In this document: one piece after another, positions 1-11,262 of the stretch | Layout of the letters: every line of letters begins with the position of its first letter | Numbering within the stretch: the stretch's first letter is position 1 | NCBI GenBank assembly: GCA_050084515.1 | Contig: CM114272.1 | Coordinates: 30,814,001 to 30,878,000 of the forward strand | DNA length: 64,000 nt | Direction: 5' to 3' | From: Blasia pusilla | Lineage: Eukaryota; Marchantiophyta; Marchantiopsida; Blasiales | Program-made: the position numbers and the translations under genes | Notes under the pieces: model-generated | The model's database searches: none | What the model saw: the letters and a program-made list of their open reading frames with translations, nothing else | What the model was told of the DNA's origin: nothing

Positions 1-547
1 TTGACCAAACTGTCATTCCTTGGAGGAAAAATCCTTATGCACCGACATGCCAAATCTTCGCTAGACTTTGAAATTCCTACAGACGCCATCTGATCTTGAA
101 GATTCTTGATCCTTGTAAAAAATTGCTCCGCACTTTCTCCTTCTGAAAATTTCTCGCACTTAAGTTGATTCTCCTGATTCTGAATCCGAGTCTCATTCCT
201 CGTTTCATACTGATTCTTCAAAATGTTCCACGCCTCAACAGTAGTGGTTGTATGTTGAATGAGAGTCATGATAGAATCAGTTACATTCGTGACAATCGCA
301 TATAGAGCATCAACGTTTCTGCGTTTCCATGCTAGCAATACAATATGATCGATATCCCTAGATGAAGATGAACATGCAGAACTCAAAGTAGCTTATGGAT
401 TCGAATTGACCCTTGTGGCCGTCTCCCAGATCTCAAATGATTCGAGGACAGTTCTCATTTGAACTTCCACAATGTATAGTTAGATCCATCTAACTTCCCT
501 TCACCCAACGGAGGAGGGCGAGCACGAACTGACAAAGAAGTAGCCAT
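1..547 (-). pseudogene. copia gag fragment (UBN2 domain), frameshifted
   Basis: Starting at the ATG at 545-547, the minus strand encodes MATSLSVRARPPPLGEGKLD followed by GSNYTLWKF, the usual N-terminus of copia gag. A one-base loss near 457-461 shifts the frame; the next frame continues with MRTVLESFEIWE and then meets a TAA stop near 385. Further on, VEAWNILKNQYET and the segment FSEGESAEQFFTRIKNLQDQ are typical of the UBN2 gag domain. The reading frame leaves the window at base 1. With at least one frameshift and one stop this is a dead copy. Confidence 0.85.
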
Positions 548-607
548 CTCTCAAGATTTTGTGCAAACACACTAGATTGCCAGATACAAAATACTGGAAA
601 ACCTATT

Positions 608-619
608 GCTCTGATACCA
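608..619 (-). promoter_or_regulatory. primer binding site (initiator Met tRNA)
   Basis: The minus strand reads TGGTATCAGAGC, complementary to the 3' end of plant initiator methionine tRNA and the usual primer site of copia elements. It sits immediately inside the LTR and fixes the element's orientation as minus. Confidence 0.9.
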
Positions 620-1052
620 TGTGAGAAAACACAAAGTGACAAAATCAATGAAATCTTTACATAACTTAGAGATACAAAGTGACCTAGTCTGTCCGTGCGC
701 TCACAGAAGAGCTTCAATGAAACATGAATATGGAGATAGCTCGACATACGAGAATACGCTACCACTACGGCTCCCAACTATTTCACTACTCGGGAAACTA
801 GGGTTTTTACCTATTTTTCTTCATTTCTATTAATAGAAATATTTTGCATCAGAATGCACCCCCGGACCCCGGCGTTGTCTTGGCATATATAGGATTAGAT
901 AATCCTAGTACCGCTACTTCGTAAACCACCTACGTCATATTACTATGACTCCTCCGACGTCTAAGTCGGAACCATCAATCTAGGCTTCTCCTCATACAAG
1001 GGGGCCGATCAGATTAATGGTGCTCAGAGAAATGGATGTTGAGAATCCAACA
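620..1052 (-). repeat. copia 5' long terminal repeat
   Basis: The LTR is bounded by TGTGAG at 620 and CCAACA ending at 1052. On the minus strand it therefore begins TGTTGGATTCTC and ends CTCACA, a TG...CA LTR directly abutting the primer binding site. A TATA-like CTATATATGCC lies inside it on the minus strand near 885-895. The outer boundary rests on the terminal motif only, because the second LTR is outside the window. Confidence 0.65.
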
Positions 1053-2754
1053 ACATCGACTCCAACCTCACACGTTCATGACAATGTTGCACTTCCTGAA
1101 GACATTCCGGATGTCATCGACCTCATCGGATCTGTCGGACATTAATCGGGCCCTGCCTCTGCCTACTCGTTCCTCTTGAGAATATCGGGCAATAGTTTGT
1201 TGTCGTCTCTGCCCTTTAAAATGTTCAGGCACATTCTTGTCGACGAGCCGTCGCCCACGTATGATGGTAATTGCATTTTTTAATTACCTCGACTTGTTGG
1301 TCCTGCTCAAAAGAAAGATGGATAGAAAGTCGAACTCTCATCGATGGTGTAGGCTTCAACAGACTAGCGCTTCAATTCCACGTGGTCCTTGGATTGTTTC
1401 TCGCCGCCAATGCGTTGGAGCTCTGGAGTGTAGAAGTCCAGGCTGCCTGTATCTAGAGGGCAATGGGCGAATCAATACGATGCAATTTTCCCCCCAAAGA
1501 ATGCAAAAACTCCATATGAGGTCGGTGCGACCAAACCGCCGAGAGGCCATGGATGTCCTCATTGTGAGGCATCCTCTTTGTGCGTTGGAGCGTGTCCAAC
1601 ATACAAATTTTTCATTGAGCACAACTTTAATTCTGTGTCCGACTACACTAGGCTGACAATTCATGTTGGCTTCCACACTCATCCTATTATCAGTGCAATT
1701 CAGAGACACATCAAGGAGGATGTGGCAAAGAAAGTGGCCGAGGTATATAGAAACTCTCTAGGATCAAAGCTCGGAGTGATCAAGTTAACAACAACATCAC
1801 AAATTTGTGAAGAATTGCTTGGAATCCCTGGGCAGGGCGAGATCACGGCTACTGAGGAGAAAGAACTTAGGGAAAATCTTGCATTTCTTGCTCATCTTGA
1901 ATGCTTTTGGAACTTGGTGCATCAAATACGAGTACTTGATGGAAAGACGGTCAAATTGGATGCCACTGCCAGAATCAAGGCTAACTCAAGATTTCCATGT
2001 ATTCAGAGATGGCAATTCATGGGCGAGGGAGGAGAAGGATCTAGAGCTTATGTCTTCAAAATGTCAACTACAAGCCCGTCGAGAAGGGGAAGATCTCTAC
2101 GACAGCTGGGTAAGCTTTGATATTTGCTACAGAGTGTTGAATGGATGGTTGACCATGAGTGCTCATGTTTATGAGCATATGGAGAAGGACTCAAAACTAT
2201 ATTTGTCTGTGAGGTAAAAGCACAAGACGTTGGCAGTTTGAAGATGTGTTGGTTACTCTTATTGAAGGTGGTGAAGGAAAAAAGAAGCACCTCTAGAAAT
2301 TTATGGATTCATGGCGGACAATGCACAACCTGAATGGATTTCTATCACGGAAGTGTTCTGGGGTGGAGAGGTTCAACCACAGAGGGAAAGGTCGGATGTT
2401 TTCCATTGGCAACAGTCTGTGACCCGCTACACCAAATCTTGCATCAAGGAGAATACGAGAACAGAGCATGGCACTCTACTCCAATGCTACAAGGACAATA
2501 AAACCTTGAAACATGCCATGAGTGCCAAGAACAACTTCATGGGTGGTGGAGGAAGCATGCAATTGAGGGGAAGTGCAAAGAATTGTGCTTTTGGCTCAAT
2601 TGATGGACTCTACAAATGAGACAATGGGGAAACTTCATGTGGCAGGTGAGTTCAGTATATCGTCCTTTTGAGCTCATGTTGAGAATTTTTTGAAAAGTGG
2701 CAGCTCAAGTTGAAAATTGTGGGAACGATAGGGATTTCAAACTGCACAAACCAA

Positions 2755-3419
2755 GCAACGCGTCGGATGCGACAGGTTGCCTGAGTGTGCAACCCGTCGA
2801 AACCCGACACGTTGCATCAAGAATGTTTGTGCAACCTGTAAGAACCCAACTGGTTGCATGAGTGTGAGACCCGTCGTAGCCAGATAGGTTGCATCAGGAA
2901 TGTTTGTGCAACCCATCGAAACCCGATTGGTTGCATGAGTGTCCAACCCGTCGGATCCCGACGGGTTGCAAGTTGCATGTATACAAGGTAAAACTTGCAA
3001 CCCGTCGGGATCCGATAGGTTGCAAGTTGCATGTATACAAGGTCTGCAAATAGCTCGAGAGAACCTCGAGCTATTTGCTATTTTCTATATACCTCGGCCA
3101 CTTTCTTTGCCACATCCTCCTTGATGTGTCTCTGAATTGCACCGATAATACGATGAGTGTAGGAGCTTGAAATTCCAGCCTCCGAATTGCAACCCATTTC
3201 AAGTCGGAGGTTGGAAAATCCATGTGCAACCCATCGGATTCCGACGACTTGCATTTGGATCTTCCACCCTGGAGTGGTCAAAGTTACTTGCAACCCGTCT
3301 AAATCCGATGGGTTGCAGTAGGAGGTTCCGGGGTGCTACAACACATCAGAAACCGACGGTTTGCACAGGCATTCATGGGATGCCTCCGACTTGCAACCCG
3401 TCAGGTTCCGATATGTTGC
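2755..3419. repeat. array of 27-nt imperfect palindromes
   Basis: Twelve copies of an imperfect palindrome, consensus GCAACCCGTCGGA-N-TCCGACGGGTTGC, start at 2755, 2789, 2831, 2866, 2908, 2943, 2997, 3189 (weak), 3226, 3290, 3338 and 3393. Between 2789 and 2943 the spacing alternates about 42 and 35, giving a 77-bp higher-order unit with two palindromes. The copy at 2943-2969 is almost perfectly self-complementary. Spacers repeat too, for example TTGCATGTATACAAGG after two copies. The array lies inside the MULE relic, so it is either part of that element or a later insertion. Confidence 0.85.
3083..3162 (-). repeat. inverted copy of a MULE coding segment
   Basis: The minus strand here repeats 1673-1751 of the transposase relic with only about three mismatches in 80 bases, in inverted orientation about 1.4 kb away. 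The encoded AIQRHIKEDVAKKVAEVYR is identical in both copies. It lies within the palindrome array. Confidence 0.85.
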
Positions 3420-4879
3420 TATTTTCTTCGCTTACACATTTTTTCGTTCCCTTCTCACATTTCCGTTGTTGCAAGGATTGAACATTCAAGAAAATACCCT
3501 CTGCCCAACACAAGTGGAGCAGAGAGTGTTCATTCCTCTTGGAGGTCGTCACAAGCATGTCAAATAATTTCACTTGTGGAGGCATGCCAACAAGACCAGG
3601 CAAGGGCAATGCTACAGTCTGCAACATTCCATATCTTCCTCACAAAAGGCATAACCAAAGGAAAGGGACCTTCAATTTACGAGCTCTATGTCAAGGTTGC
3701 TGTGAGATCGGATGATGAGAAATTCTATATGGAAGCGTTCAATCGATGCGTAGCAAGAACTCCCCTCGAGCAAGACGTCCACATTGGTGGGGATATTTGT
3801 GGGCGTGTTTCAAGATGTCCCATATGGATGGTGGTAGAGTAGTCCGAGCGAGACTCCTGGATACTAGATAAGCATCTTGACTTCAAGCAAGTGAAGCAAC
3901 AGCATCAAGGAACGAACCCGGTGATTGATTTGGATGAAGAAATTATGCCGCCCTGGTATTTGGAGACCCCGGATTGCTCCCAAATTTGACTAGAAGTAAC
4001 TTCTCCAAAATCAGTGAATATTTTATTTCAAAAGCCCTTCGTTGCTAGAATTCGCACCACCTGGTCTTTGGGGTAGTTGAACAGTATGGGATTCCAGTTA
4101 TTGAGGTGGATTGCAACCTCAAAATGTAGCATATATCTCGAAGCAACCCTGAACGTGGACACACTTGCAGGGCAGGATGTGATGGCATTAGGAGAGCAAG
4201 CGGCACTTTCCTAAATAAGAACTGTACAAGGACTGGATGACCCCTGCCTGGCTTATGGGGGCTCAAAACCTTTGATCGTTTTACCAGGATCGAGGATCAA
4301 TCGTAGTACTTCTTCTACCCAAATGAATCCTATGCTTTCCAAAAGTCTTATGCGGTTGCCATTGGAGCTCCAGGGAATACCTCCACGATTTGGCCCATTG
4401 CTGTAAGTACTAATTGCACTAAAGAGGAAGTGGACAATCTTACAAGTGCCGGTTTTAGACTCGTAAACGGAGGCAGTTCGAAGCATGTTTACATTACATA
4501 GACCTTTGCATTTCGGATTCAACCCAAGATTGATGTCAACATATACCCGGAGAATGTGGATGATCTCAATCCACTATTTTTGTTCGAGTCTAGAAACGGG
4601 GTGCAGAGAAACATAATGTGTATGCCAACGATGGAGAGAGCAAAGCGAATCGCATCAACTCCGGAAGCAAACATGGAAATCATCGCCACAAAAGATGTTC
4701 AGAGTGGCAATAGAATAGGAAGGATGTATTGGGTTAGGAACAATAGTGTGAATTCAAGTGTCACATGGGTGTATGTGGCGCACATCTGTTGCTTTCCCAC
4801 ATGTTCCTGTGATGACTTTGTCCAAAGAGAGACAAGTGGGAAAAGGTGTTTCCCTTGTGAGCACATGTACTATGTGTAG

Positions 4880-7136
4880 CTTGCAGTTTTAAGAGAGTCA
4901 GAGGTAGGAGTAGGAATCCACCAACCAATTATGTCCCTTAAAGAAGTGCGAAGTTCTTTAAACAAACCAGTTTGAGGATGCAAAATGAGGTCTTAGATTG
5001 TACTTTTATTTTCCAGAATCTTCACTATGAGCTTGAACTCTATTCAACCAAGGGAAAATTGATAGACTGTTTTCAGACCTTGGATGGAAAAAGTGATTTT
5101 TTCTACATTTGTGATTCCGATGATTTTTCAATTTTTTAAATTTTGTGTAAGTTGCAACATGTCGGATTCAGACAGATTGCCACAATGTGGAAGAGGAAAA
5201 AAAATCTCTGGGAGTGACTAAGCACTGAGAACAAAAGTACACAAAAATAAACACAAAAATTTTCCTCTCTTTAACCCAACGGAAACTCTCTTCAAATCAC
5301 AAGAAACTCTCTTAAAAAAAAGTATCTCTTTGGGTTGAAGGTAGTTTCCTCTCTCCTCTCTTCCTCTCTTCCTCTCCTCTTACCGCGCCTCCTACTAACC
5401 TCCGTATTTGGACTTCATCATTGAATATGTGAGTCTAGTAGTTTGTGGTTTGATTAGTGACAATGATGTTTATTATGTAGTAGTGTGTATGCATATAATA
5501 CGAGCCTTTTATGAGTTTGGTTTGCAAAAGCCTTGCAGCAAAATCGCAAAGATGCAAGAACTTTACGAGTTAACTCTAAGTTCCTTGCAAAACCCTTACG
5601 ACCCAAATGTGAGTGGATTGCAAGTGTAAGAAATTGGAACTACCAAGCCCCGTTGCAATTGCACAGGAAAGTCCAATTCTTAGGTTAGTGAGTGCAAGGC
5701 TTGCAAATTTTTGAGTTTAGTATGGCTCTACTATGACTAAACTACAACTACTGTGTGGCTCCTTCGACTCATAGAGTAGATGAAATGTAATAGTGATGAC
5801 TAATGAAAAGAGGATATGGAGTTGGAGATAGTCCATCTTATCCATTTATCTCCATTCATACTCTCTAAAGAGAAATGGAGTTAAAAAAAATAAGGGGAAG
5901 GAGGAAAAGAGGATTGAAGACAAGGGATAAAGATAGGATATGGAGTTGGAGAGTGTGCTTCCTTCTCTCTTGAGGCATGAAGATAGATGGGCCCTTTCCG
6001 CATATATAAGGAGGAGCGAGGATCCTTATCGTTCTATGCATCATATTGGCACAAAGTATTAGTTTTACCGAGAGTTTTACATATCAAGTTTAGTGTTATT
6101 TATTTTGTTACACTCCTTTTAACCATTCTATTTTGTGTTGTCACATGGATAGGTGATGAAGCATGAATAGGTTAGGCTTAAAAAAATGCCCTCTATGTAA
6201 TGGTTGCTTTTTATGACATCTATTTAGCAAACACTAGTACGCAAGAATAGTAATTGCTATCTTCTAAATAAACTGATAGAATGACTTAATTTTGTGGGGG
6301 GAAGTGGGCAACAGATCTCAACATGAAGAAGAAGGGTTGATATGAGAAGTGGAAATAGAAGATCACATAGTTTAAGATTTGACACAAGAAGAAGTCGTGT
6401 AGTAGTAACTTACTACTGTGCAGCCCATGCCTTGGATGAAATTAGTTATGATTCATACAAATTCAAAAAATATTTTCTCTTTACTCATAATGAATTTCTT
6501 GCTACCCCGAACATTATGGCTAACCCTTTCTTCACCTTTGAAAATCCTCAAAAGGGTTCTCCCATAATAATATTGAGATATCCAAATAGAAAATAGTCTT
6601 TTATTTTAATCCCCCATTCCTAGCAAGCGCTTAGGAATGAAAATTAGGCTCTTATTTCTTGAGGAGACTATAAAATGAGAAGCTCATCAAGAAAAGAACC
6701 AATCAAAGACAAAACTTTGGGTCTTGATTTTCTTAAAAGAAAAAGAAAACCTACATAAAAGGGTGATGGGGAACCCATCAAAACTAAAAAAAGGTGATGG
6801 GAGAACCATCAAAAGTTTTTAAAAAAAGGAGGACTTAGGGCCTTATCCCATGGAAGTGCGTGCGGTCACGACGACCCTCATTTTTGCGACCAAAATAAGT
6901 TACCATTGAACAATAGAGAGAGGCACATCGGTCCTTAATAACTAATTGCGGTTACAGGCAAGTTGAGGTCGCTGAATCATTTCTAAGCCCAAAAGTTTTT
7001 GGTGAATGCCATGGGGCCATGTTCGGCCGTGTGAAAGAAAATAGAGGACGCCCCCTATGGACTCAACTCACCAACAACTGTGATGGTCTTCTTGGTCGAT
7101 GCCAAAAGACCACACGATGATTAACCCTAAGGCCTC
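4880..7136. other. AT-rich intergenic DNA, no gene recognised
   Basis: Apart from the palindrome at 5154 I find no protein-like reading frame. There is a TCTCC-rich tract at 5337-5385. Sequence at 5500-5770, rich in TTGCAA and TCGCAA, resembles in reverse orientation the block near 23950-24010. Two short direct repeats GGTGATGGG...ACCATCAAAA lie at 6761-6812. Nothing supports a gene. Confidence 0.5.
5154..5180. repeat. outlying copy of the 27-nt palindrome
   Basis: GCAACATGTCGGATTC followed by AGACAGATTGC matches the palindromic unit of the 2755-3419 array. It lies past the SWIM end of the transposase relic, about 1.7 kb from the main array. Confidence 0.65.
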
Positions 7137-9249
7137 TCACAAATCAGTTATGCCACCTCCTAAACCCACGTCAAAAGCCCCTTGATTAAGGCGAGTTGAG
7201 TCGAGCCAAGTCCTTCCATTAAGACCCAGTCTCTCGTAGGAACTGAAAGACGGTCCAAACTGTACTCTCGGGTATGTTGGTGGGTGATCTTCATCCAGAA
7301 GTTCTGGAAGAGGTTCGACGAAAACTTCAGAAGCCAGATTGTGGAACACTGCCACGGACGTGCGTGTTGTGTGCTCGTTCACAATAGCTCGATGCTCAAC
7401 ACTCTTATAGGTCCCATTGCTCAAAATCTGCAGCCCCAGAGTTGCTCAGAATATCAGTTAAAAGACCATTTCCATCAGAGTACTAAAGCACTCGTGAACA
7501 AGCCGTGAATGCAATACTCCACCCCCAGTCATGGAGAACTATGAGTGGAATGGACCGATAGACAATCGAAACTCTAAACAAATTCGTAGATCTGCTTAAT
7601 GAGTGAAGCTCGCAACTTCACTTACATTGACAGTCTCTCGTACTTTCGCAGAGTGAGTCTATGAAATCGAAGGAGAGAGAAGTCACCTCAAGCATGTTAG
7701 CCACGAGAATTACGACGGAGTTTTTCACGGGCTTCAAGGTGATCCATTGTCCGCTTCTGCACACTTGTAGACCAGGGACTTGATTCTGAACAAGTACCGT
7801 AGCCATACCGTGATCTGTGTGAGGCGTCAATCCAAGCACTCTTTCAGGTTGAGGGCATGGAGGATAATGGTTTACTCTCACTCTTGGATAAAGATCGCCT
7901 ACAGCTTCCAGTAAACGGTTGGGATGAAGTCCAAGTCCCGCGGACAGGGCAGTCTGCAGCAGTCTTCTCACAAGCTTTGACGCCTCCCCCACAAACTCGA
8001 TCAATGTTTCCCTGCGATTGCCACACCAGAACCCATCGTCATGCCCGCGATCGAGTGCAACTGTCAGGTGGAGTTATGTTATCTATTTTTCTGAAAACCA
8101 TGGCAAGAATCACAAACGAAATCATTGTTGTCGCACTTCTGTTACCATGGTACGCAACAGTCCTTGTCACCAACTAACCGATTTCTGGGTAATGAGCGAT
8201 TCTCTACCTCGACTATCGTCACTAGCTTTCAACAACATCGCCAGGAAAGTATGCTGACATGTCCACGGCCGAGTGGGAAACCATTCTTGCTCGCATACTG
8301 GAACGAGACTGTGTGGAGTGATGTGCAGACTCATTCATGGGCAATAGGACGCACAAAAGGCTCCAACGAAGTTTTGTCACTTTCGCAACAGATATTTGTG
8401 GGTCTGTACATCCGATGGAGAGATTATGATGAAGTGGATAGTGTCCCAACTAGAGTCCAGTCTTGATGAGTAGTAGTAGTAGCTCTAGCAGCATCAGAGT
8501 GAGACGAAAGAGTACACACAATCTTTGAAGGGTAGGCAGTCAAGTTTCTGACATTTCTGAGTTGGAGGTTGCCGTCCATTCTACTTCATAACACAAAAAT
8601 TTCGTCCATAACCCCTCACTCAGAACTGAACAGAGCAAATGCAAAATCAGTTATGTTGTGCACAGAATTGTCAAACCATGCGAGAATGAACCTGTAATTG
8701 TCGGGCCACTTGGTGCGCAGCTCATGGTCTTCTTGGAAAGGAGCAAGGAAGTGATGAAGCACACAATCGGTCCAGTCGCGGGTGCCATCTTGAGGACAGA
8801 AGACCCTTTTGTCAGGGACTATATCTTCCTTGGGCATGCTGAAGTACTGGGCACTCAATGACTCCGCGCGGTCCATCAATTCCTTAGATATCCCATGGTT
8901 GATCGCCTGGAAAACTCCCCACTCGGTGCATGCTGTAACAATCTGCTCAGCTGCACCAGGAGCTTGCAATATCGATCATGGGAACCTCATCATCCGCAGA
9001 GCCACTTGGCGCGAGGGATTGCTGAGGCTTCACGAAAAGTGCAGGGACTAGTTTGATTTTCTCATCCACAAAACTCTGCACCGAGATCTCCATACGCATT
9101 GATGGATTGTACACATAGCTGTCAGCTTTGATATAATCCAACACACCTCCGTGGACGTTCCCTTGGCATGAAGAACCTTCCTTGTATTCTCTCGATTGCT
9201 CGGCTTCCATATGTTCACTCGATTGCTCCACTGCAGCTGTGAATCCCAT
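7137..9249 (-). pseudogene. 2-oxoglutarate/Fe(II) dioxygenase, copy A (one frameshift)
   Basis: This is a three-exon gene of the plant DOXC dioxygenase class: exon 1 9249-8692, exon 2 8011-7687, exon 3 7427-7137. Such enzymes use Fe(II), 2-oxoglutarate and O2 to hydroxylate or desaturate small molecules, usually in the cytosol. Exon 1 carries the N-terminal DIOX_N region (SVQSFVDEKIKLVPALFVK, then WGVFQAINHGISKELMDRA). Exon 2 has NHYPPCPQPE and the iron ligands in HTDHG (His codon 7819-7821). Exon 3 has the third ligand in SVEHRAIVN and the 2-oxoglutarate-binding RTS. All introns are GT-AG, in the same phases as copies C and D. One extra base near 8964-8967 shifts exon 1 between VPMIDIA and APGAAEQIV. 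Removing it mentally gives about 390 residues, so this is a very young pseudogene or an assembly error. The start follows the aligned Met of copies C and D. Confidence 0.85.
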
Positions 9250-10256
9250 TTTACAGAAATCAGGACACCCACACAACACGGGGGTAATCGGTCACGAGTG
9301 TCCCAAGGCAAAGTCAGAGCTTTGCCACACAAACTTTTTGGATCTGCTGTCGTGAGCACCTCATAGACAATGTTGGGAATTCACTGTCGCATGGCCATAT
9401 TTTTCTAGGCGATGTCAACTAAGCTCCGTGCACATGAGTTTGCGCATTCAATGTCATCGGGGTCGATTATATCGACCATATAATAGACGTGCTCTTCATT
9501 CGCACTTTGATTAGCCTCAGTTTCATCACGGATTGGATTTTCTCGGCATGATGTTTCAAGGCTCTTATTTCAAAACCGCGGCCCACAAGCAGCAGCAGCC
9601 AACAACAACAAAAGAAGTGAGTCTCCAGAAGTGCTTTTCTGGGGTTCTAGTTGCGCTTCGAAACCACCTAAATGTGACCGTGCTATCTCGTCAGCTAACC
9701 ATTTCCTGTGTCTATCTCGTATGATTGCATCGAGAAAAGCTTATTACCGAGACGTAGGGGCTACGCTATCATCTAAAGTAGCACGATTCAAATTTAATCC
9801 GGTACCACATTTCGCTCTCCTGACTGGAAATCCACCCATCTCGTGAGCAATCTTCGATCTTGCGGGTATATACTTTTCTTCATCGCTACGGAATGTGCAC
9901 ACGCATCCCTCGAGTCAATCGATGTTGCCATTCGATTTTGAATGCAATCAAAATTAGGGCGGATGAAAACCAGGCATGAGTTGTTGTACATACCAGCATA
10001 ATTTTGAAATACCGTCAGGTGATCTCTTGAGGTAAACGAAAATAGTATTCGGTTGGGGTTTTTACCGAACGTAGTTCGTCGTCCAACATCACATGCTCTT
10101 TCAATAATGAAATCATTCCTTCCCCAAAACCGATTTCTGTGTTCTCAATCATCTGTAGTCCGAATATTGTCCAGGATTGTAGGCTGAAATAATCGTTTCA
10201 CTGCTGAAGAGCGAAAATACCTGAATTTTTGCAGGGAATTCTCAAAGTGTGCGAGG
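9250..10256. other. spacer between dioxygenase copies A and B
   Basis: The first ~60 bases match the 5' flanks of copies C and D: a GGGTAATCGGTCACGAG-like segment also occurs near 30642-30663. The rest holds no recognisable coding sequence. Exons 2 and 3 of relic B, expected here, are absent. Confidence 0.55.
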
Positions 10257-10729
10257 CTAGGACTGTGATTTCAGACCATTTGGTGCTCATGATGGTCTTC
10301 TAGCAAAGGCACGCGCGTGAAAGGCAGTGCCAATCAGACTAGTCGCCAGCCATCTTCGCAACGGAGGCACTTTCTCTCAAGTACGATGTGGCCTTTGGAC
10401 AATCGAGAATTGAGGAATCCCCGTTCAGTGAATGATTTAGCAATATGCTCTGCCGCATCTGGAACTGCCATGTCGATCATTGGAACCTCTTCAGAATCCC
10501 ACCCGACTGCGGGTAGTGCGAGGTTTTGTGTAGTCTTCACGAAAATAGTCGAGACCTCTTTGATTTTCCAACCGAAGAAACTCTGTACCGAAATCTTCGT
10601 GGCCAAGGATGGATCATGGATGTTCCTTATAGCGGTCCACTTTCACATAATCCATTACCGTTTTCCCTGGACACATAGAACCTGCCACGCGTTCTCTCCA
10701 TAGCTAGACTGCGGCTGTGACATCCCTAA
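10257..10729 (-). pseudogene. 2-oxoglutarate dioxygenase relic B (exon 1 only)
   Basis: The minus strand matches exon 1 of the neighbouring dioxygenases. ISVQSFFGWKIKEVSTIFVK and EEVPMIDMAVPDAAEHI are clear; later the frame is broken and part of the INHGISKEL region is deleted. Matches to the TRDWTDC and EDHELRTKW parts persist at nucleotide level to about 10257. The start-codon position (about 10727) reads AGG rather than ATG, and the donor site is lost (AG followed by TC). No exon 2 or 3 follows. It is an old, truncated duplicate lying between copies A and C. Confidence 0.75.
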
Positions 10730-11084
10730 TCCTTAGAATTTCACAGGAAAACGCAGGCTCACTGACGCAGGGTAAATCATCTCAAGTGATCAAGCTCTGC
10801 AGGTGCACTCATAGCTAAGTGCGAGCGAGCATGAATTATTCTCATCTCTACGATTTTATATTCTACTGAGGAATGATCTGTACAACATTTTCATAGGCAG
10901 AAAGATTTTTTTAATGACCCCAATATAAAATGACTTCAAAAGGAACGGATTCATAGTGACTGCCCTCCTCTGGAATTAGTATCTGCACCAATGCCATCAA
11001 AATAAACTTCGTCACGTACAGTGTACACTTCACTCAGGTGTTCCAACAAAATGAGCATGCGCACGGGGAGTGGAGAATGAACGC
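10730..11084. other. spacer between relics B and E
   Basis: The part next to relic B aligns with the 5' flank of the family (CTTAGAATTTCAC, GGGTAAATCATC). I see nothing else recognisable. Confidence 0.45.
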
Positions 11085-11262
11085 GACTCTTTGTTGTTTA
11101 CAGATGGATTTGTCTCAAAGGTTGTTGACATGGTTTGTATGTACGAAGATATAAAACTCTGCACCCCATATCTGTACGCGGAGGCAACATAATGCCTCCT
11201 GAAAGTTCTCCAGAAACCTATCATATTTCACTCTATTGCGCGGCAGCTGCTGTACCTCCCAC
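11085..11262 (-). pseudogene. 2-oxoglutarate dioxygenase relic E (5' part of exon 1)
   Basis: Near 11235-11265 the minus strand reads CGTGGGAGGTACAGCAGCTG, aligning with the start region of copy D (CATGGGAGTCACAGTTGCAG); the start ATG has become GTG. About 100 bases further on, GVQSFISSYIQTMSTTFET aligns with SVQSFVDEKIxxVPxxFVK of the intact copies. The rest is missing. It is the most decayed family member seen. Confidence 0.55.

Larger units (their letters stand above)
1..1052 (-). mobile_element. Ty1/copia LTR retrotransposon, 5' end, cut off by the window edge
   Basis: Read on the minus strand, this holds an LTR (620-1052), a methionine-initiator-tRNA primer binding site (608-619) and the start of gag (547 down to 1). 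The rest of the element would lie left of the window. The order LTR, primer site, UBN2-type gag is diagnostic of plant copia elements. The gag frame has a frameshift and a stop, so this copy is inactive. Confidence 0.85.
1578..4879 (+). pseudogene. Mutator-like (MULE) transposase relic with SWIM zinc finger, interrupted
   Basis: This is a decayed transposase in several frames. The first block (1578-2120) has CVGACPTYKFF and YTRLTIHVGFHTHPI, resembling the N-terminal region of MULE-type transposases, and then SRAYVFKMS. A second frame (2150-2215) has MSAHVYEHM, and a third (2311-2619) has MADNAQPEWISI and VFHWQQSVTRYTK, resembling the catalytic core. After an interruption full of palindromic repeats (about 2640-3480), weakly recognisable sequence resumes and ends at 4780-4879 with CSCDDF...KRCFPCEHMY, which fits the SWIM pattern CxC-x(n)-CxH found at the end of these transposases. 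Frame changes and stops are frequent, so it cannot make a working protein. I infer the family from motif order; terminal inverted repeats and target duplications were not found. A domesticated SWIM-domain gene is less likely because of the decay. Confidence 0.65.

Noticed and set aside
2755-3419. CRISPR-like array
   Set aside because: Repeats are imperfect palindromes with variable, partly repeated spacers in a plant nuclear context, with no cas genes.
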